From Flavobacterium sp. GT3R68 (lineage in GTDB: Bacteria > Bacteroidota > Bacteroidia > Flavobacteriales > Flavobacteriaceae): 64,000 bases of DNA. The notes below the pieces were generated by a model, which was not told the origin of the DNA, searched no databases, and saw only the letters and a list, made by a program, of their open reading frames with translations. The position numbers were made by a program, and so were the translations under genes. Below are positions 61,498-64,000 of the stretch, piece after piece. Position 1 is the first letter of the stretch. Every line of letters begins with the position of its first letter. The DNA lies in contig NZ_VJZK01000002.1 of assembly GCF_007109225.1 (NCBI RefSeq), positions 62,001 to 126,000 on the forward strand. The letters are read 5' to 3'.

Positions 61498-61776
61498 TTG
61501 GCATATTTCCCAATAAGGTAGCGTGTATTATAAGTGTACCCGCTAATTATCTACGACATCCGCATTTTATCTTATGTGAAGTACCGAAATCACTGGGATG
61601 AGCTGAAATAATTCAATATTAAGTTGCAAAAAATGAGGTTTATCTTTCAAAGTGCTTTATTTTTGCCGCCTTAATCCACCTTCTACTGTTAATGATTATG
61701 GATGTAAATACATTGTAACTTTTCACAAAAGATTGGAGACTTCATTACCCTAATTAAAAATAACCATAGCTCATAA
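61498..61776. other. Intergenic region with one promoter
   Basis: Together with the array this belongs to the 552-bp gap between the XRE regulator and the last gene. It has no convincing gene. A TATTTTTG box at 61658-61665 is the only clear signal. Confidence 0.5.
61658..61665 (+). promoter_or_regulatory. -7 box of the seven-repeat secreted protein
   Basis: TATTTTTG matches TAnnTTTG; the leader to the ATG at 61777 would be about 105 bases. Confidence 0.45.
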
Positions 61777-64000
61777 ATGTTAAATTTTCAAAAATTTATT
61801 TGTTGTATCCTTCTAATTTCAATATTTTCTACCAAACTGAATGCACAAACAATTCAATGGCAAAATACGATAGGTGGCAGTAATGTAGAATGGACAGATT
61901 TTATCGAGAACACAAGGGATGGAAATCATATAATTGGCGGTTATTCCTATTCCAATATTTCTGGTGATAAAACTGCAAACTCTAAGGGACAAGGCGATTT
62001 TTGGTTAATAAAAATTGATGATACTTCTGGCAACCTTTTATGGCAGAAAACTATCGGAGGAAATAATTTTGACCACCTTGTATCAGGGTCAGAAACGCAG
62101 AATGGAGACTATATACTGGGAGGTTACAGCTCCTCTGCAATTTCGGGTGATAAAACAGAATCCTGTAGGGGAATGGATGATTTTTGGGTTGTAAAACTGG
62201 ACGCCAACCGCAATATTATCTGGGACAAAACCTATGGTGGCAGCGGTGTTGACCGACTTGAAAAAGTCATAGAAACAAATGACGGTGGTTATCTCTTGGG
62301 AGGATTTTCAGATTCTAATATTTCTGGTGAAAAAAGTGAAAATTCAAAAGGAGATTTAGATATGTGGATTATAAAAGTTGACCAATCAGGCAACATAATG
62401 TGGCAGAAAACTTTGGGGGGAAGCGGATTGGATTGGTTGGATTCCATGATTAAAACACCGGATGGGGGTTACATTTTAGAGGGGTCATCTCTGTCTAATA
62501 TTTCCGGAAATAAAACTGAAAATTCAAGAGGTCTGGGAGATTATTGGATTGTAAAAATAGATTCTTCAGGAAATATTGTATGGCAACGTACCATTGGGGG
62601 TGATAATGGTGATTATTGCAATTCCATAGTCGCTACTTCAGATGGTAATTATATGGTTAGCGGGTTTTCTGCTTCTAATATTTCAGGTGAAAAAAACGAA
62701 AATCGTTTTGGCAATTCCGATGATGCCTGGCTCATAAAAATAGACGGCAATGGACAAATTCTTTGGCAAAAAACCATCGGTGGAAACGGGTCAGAGCATA
62801 ACCCAAAAATAATAAACACAATAGATAATGGTTACGTTCTTATAATGATATCTGGTTCGGGCATTTCTGGTTATAAAACAGAAGCCTTACGAGGAGGCTC
62901 CGACTATTGGATTGTAAAACTTGACAGTTCAGGTACTGTACAATGGGACAAAGACCTGGGTGGCAGTCTATATGATGATGCCAAATCCATTGTTCAAACC
63001 AACGATGGAGGCTATATTGGTATAGGGCGCTCAATATCTAATGTTTCGGGGGATAAAACAGAGAACTCCAATGGAGCAGATGACTTTTGGGTTGTTAAAC
63101 TTCAGGTATGTGCTCAAAATAACACCAGTATTTCTGCCAATGGCCCAATTTGCAACGGGAACAACCTGGAATTATCAGCTACTGGCGGCACCACTTATTC
63201 CTGGACGGGGCCAAATAATTTTGTTTCTACTCAACAAAATCCAATTATTGTCAATGCAAATGCATCACATAGTGGTCTTTATAGCTGCTTAATTACAGGA
63301 ACTGGCGGATGTGACGGCACCACTACTGTTACAGTTACTTTTGGTCAACCGATTCCAACTCTAACATCTCCTCAAACCTTTTGCATCCAACAAAATGCTA
63401 CCCTAAACGATGTTATCATTTCCGGACAAAATATAAAATGGTATGATGCCTTAACTGCAGGTAATCTGTTGCTTACTACTCCTGTTTTACAGAATAACGC
63501 TACTTATTATGCTTCGCAAACGATTGCGGGTTGTGAGAGTACCCGTATTCCTGTTGCAATAAATATTCAAAATACACCAGCTCCAAGCGGAACGTCGGTT
63601 CAAAATTTTTGTGCCAATTTTAATTTGACTTTGAGTAATTTGGCTGTATCCGGAACGTCTATCATTTGGTATGACAGTGCTGTGGGTGGATCTGTTTTGC
63701 CACTTTCATATCCGCTTGCAGACGGCATGACCTATTATGCTTCACAAACGTTGAATGGTTGCGAAAGTCCGCTTAGACTGGGTGTTACCATTATGTTAAT
63801 AAGTTCGTTACCCTCAAATAATTATGCGGTATCGTTATGTGATAATTTAAATGACGGTTCCGAATTTGTAGAGCTGACGAGTTACAATGCCAACCTAATT
63901 GCGAATCCGACCAGCTACACTTTTACCTATTATAATACTTTAATAGGTGCAGAAAATCAGGACACTGCCGATGCGGCCAATTCTTCATTCAATCCCGCTA
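61777..64000 (+). CDS. Large secreted seven-repeat (propeller-like) protein, cut by window edge
   Basis: Partial: 741 codons are visible and the frame is open at the right edge. A signal peptide (FICCILLISIFSTKLNAQ) is followed by seven repeats of 60-61 residues (from 61858 to about 63110), each starting W-(Q/D)-(K/N)-T-(I/L)-G-G and containing GGYI-x-GG-x-S-x-SNISGDKTENS and DFW-x-x-K-(I/L)-D. Seven such beta-rich units suggest a beta-propeller. Ig-like modules follow (ICNGNNLELSATGGTTYSW; then three SP-x-x-F-C-type modules with WYDA-like strands). By analogy a T9SS type B signal is expected beyond the edge, but it cannot be seen. Confidence 0.88.
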   Translation, partial: MLNFQKFICCILLISIFSTKLNAQTIQWQNTIGGSNVEWTDFIENTRDGNHIIGGYSYSNISGDKTANSKGQGDFWLIKIDDTSGNLLWQKTIGGNNFDHLVSGSETQNGDYILGGYSSSAISGDKTESCRGMDDFWVVKLDANRNIIWDKTYGGSGVDRLEKVIETNDGGYLLGGFSDSNISGEKSENSKGDLDMWIIKVDQSGNIMWQKTLGGSGLDWLDSMIKTPDGGYILEGSSLSNISGNKTENSRGLGDYWIVKIDSSGNIVWQRTIGGDNGDYCNSIVATSDGNYMVSGFSASNISGEKNENRFGNSDDAWLIKIDGNGQILWQKTIGGNGSEHNPKIINTIDNGYVLIMISGSGISGYKTEALRGGSDYWIVKLDSSGTVQWDKDLGGSLYDDAKSIVQTNDGGYIGIGRSISNVSGDKTENSNGADDFWVVKLQVCAQNNTSISANGPICNGNNLELSATGGTTYSWTGPNNFVSTQQNPIIVNANASHSGLYSCLITGTGGCDGTTTVTVTFGQPIPTLTSPQTFCIQQNATLNDVIISGQNIKWYDALTAGNLLLTTPVLQNNATYYASQTIAGCESTRIPVAINIQNTPAPSGTSVQNFCANFNLTLSNLAVSGTSIIWYDSAVGGSVLPLSYPLADGMTYYASQTLNGCESPLRLGVTIMLISSLPSNNYAVSLCDNLNDGSEFVELTSYNANLIANPTSYTFTYYNTLIGAENQDTADAANSSFNPA
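61858..63110 (+). repeat. Seven in-gene repeats with 180-183 bp period
   Basis: The TGG codon that opens each unit is at 61858, 62041, 62221, 62401, 62581, 62764 and 62944. The spacing is 180 or 183 bp and always in frame, so selection has kept a 60/61-residue unit. Confidence 0.9.

Noticed and set aside
61124..61513. 129-codon minus-strand open frame rich in LF-x-x-L-(T/A) heptads
   Set aside because: The heptads are only the 21-bp DNA repeat read in one frame. The frame overlaps the XRE gene on the same strand and matches no family.

Overview
The window looks like a chromosomal segment of a Flavobacterium-type member of the Flavobacteriaceae (Bacteroidota). The evidence is AT-rich DNA, several secreted proteins with type IX secretion (T9SS) type A or type B C-terminal signals, a TonB-dependent receptor with an N-terminal carboxypeptidase-regulatory-like domain, 2TM and DUF5606 proteins, and many promoters with the Bacteroidota -7 box TAnnTTTG. 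No rRNA, integrase, transposase or CRISPR array is visible. The species is not determined.

Layout. 1-8.5 kb is housekeeping: an amino-acid permease cut by the left edge, mazG, DUF5606, def, a FUSC membrane protein, mqo, ruvX and a methyltransferase. 8.5-11.4 kb holds a small secreted protein, a DUF5009/HGSNAT-like membrane acetyltransferase and dapD. 11.4-18.6 kb is a mixed-strand envelope-glycan cluster of seven glycosyltransferases (GT2, GT9, GT17, GT4-like) and a Kdo/WaaP-type LPS kinase. 18.7-23.1 kb has tsaC, a GxxExxY gene framed by inverted repeats, cca, ctaA and a CDP-alcohol phosphatidyltransferase. 23.1-31.0 kb is a LytS/LytTR two-component locus: a histidine kinase fused to a 2TM domain, three further 2TM genes, a GT39-like membrane protein and the LytTR regulator. 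Next to it are a secreted TPR-like protein and a TonB-dependent receptor. 31-40.6 kb holds small accessory genes, a decayed alpha/beta hydrolase, HPP, a pRiA4b-ORF3-like protein, a nucleoid-associated protein and an ABC exporter. 40.6-47 kb encodes two large T9SS type B proteins. 47-56.4 kb is again core: typA, rpsT, three tRNA-Glu, proS, a lipoprotein, a FadL-type porin, rimO and a YfbU-family gene. 56.5-64 kb has a hybrid kinase, a B12-type radical SAM protein, an XRE regulator behind a 21-bp tandem array, and a seven-repeat secreted protein cut by the right edge.

Most notable. The two genes beside the LytTR locus (TonB receptor and TPR-like protein) have upstream regions with the same architecture: two 9-bp LytTR-like half-sites exactly 21 bp apart, and the proximal one exactly 33 bp from the -7 box. 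This suggests that the kinase, 2TM proteins and LytTR regulator control an outer-membrane receptor regulon. Other points of interest are the in-frame kinase::2TM fusion, a 12-A homopolymer that frameshifts one 2TM paralogue, ten 21-bp tandem repeats in front of the XRE regulator, and a 441-bp GxxExxY cassette that exactly fills the tsaC-cca gap. All functional statements come from reading the sequence and from family knowledge; no database search was run.
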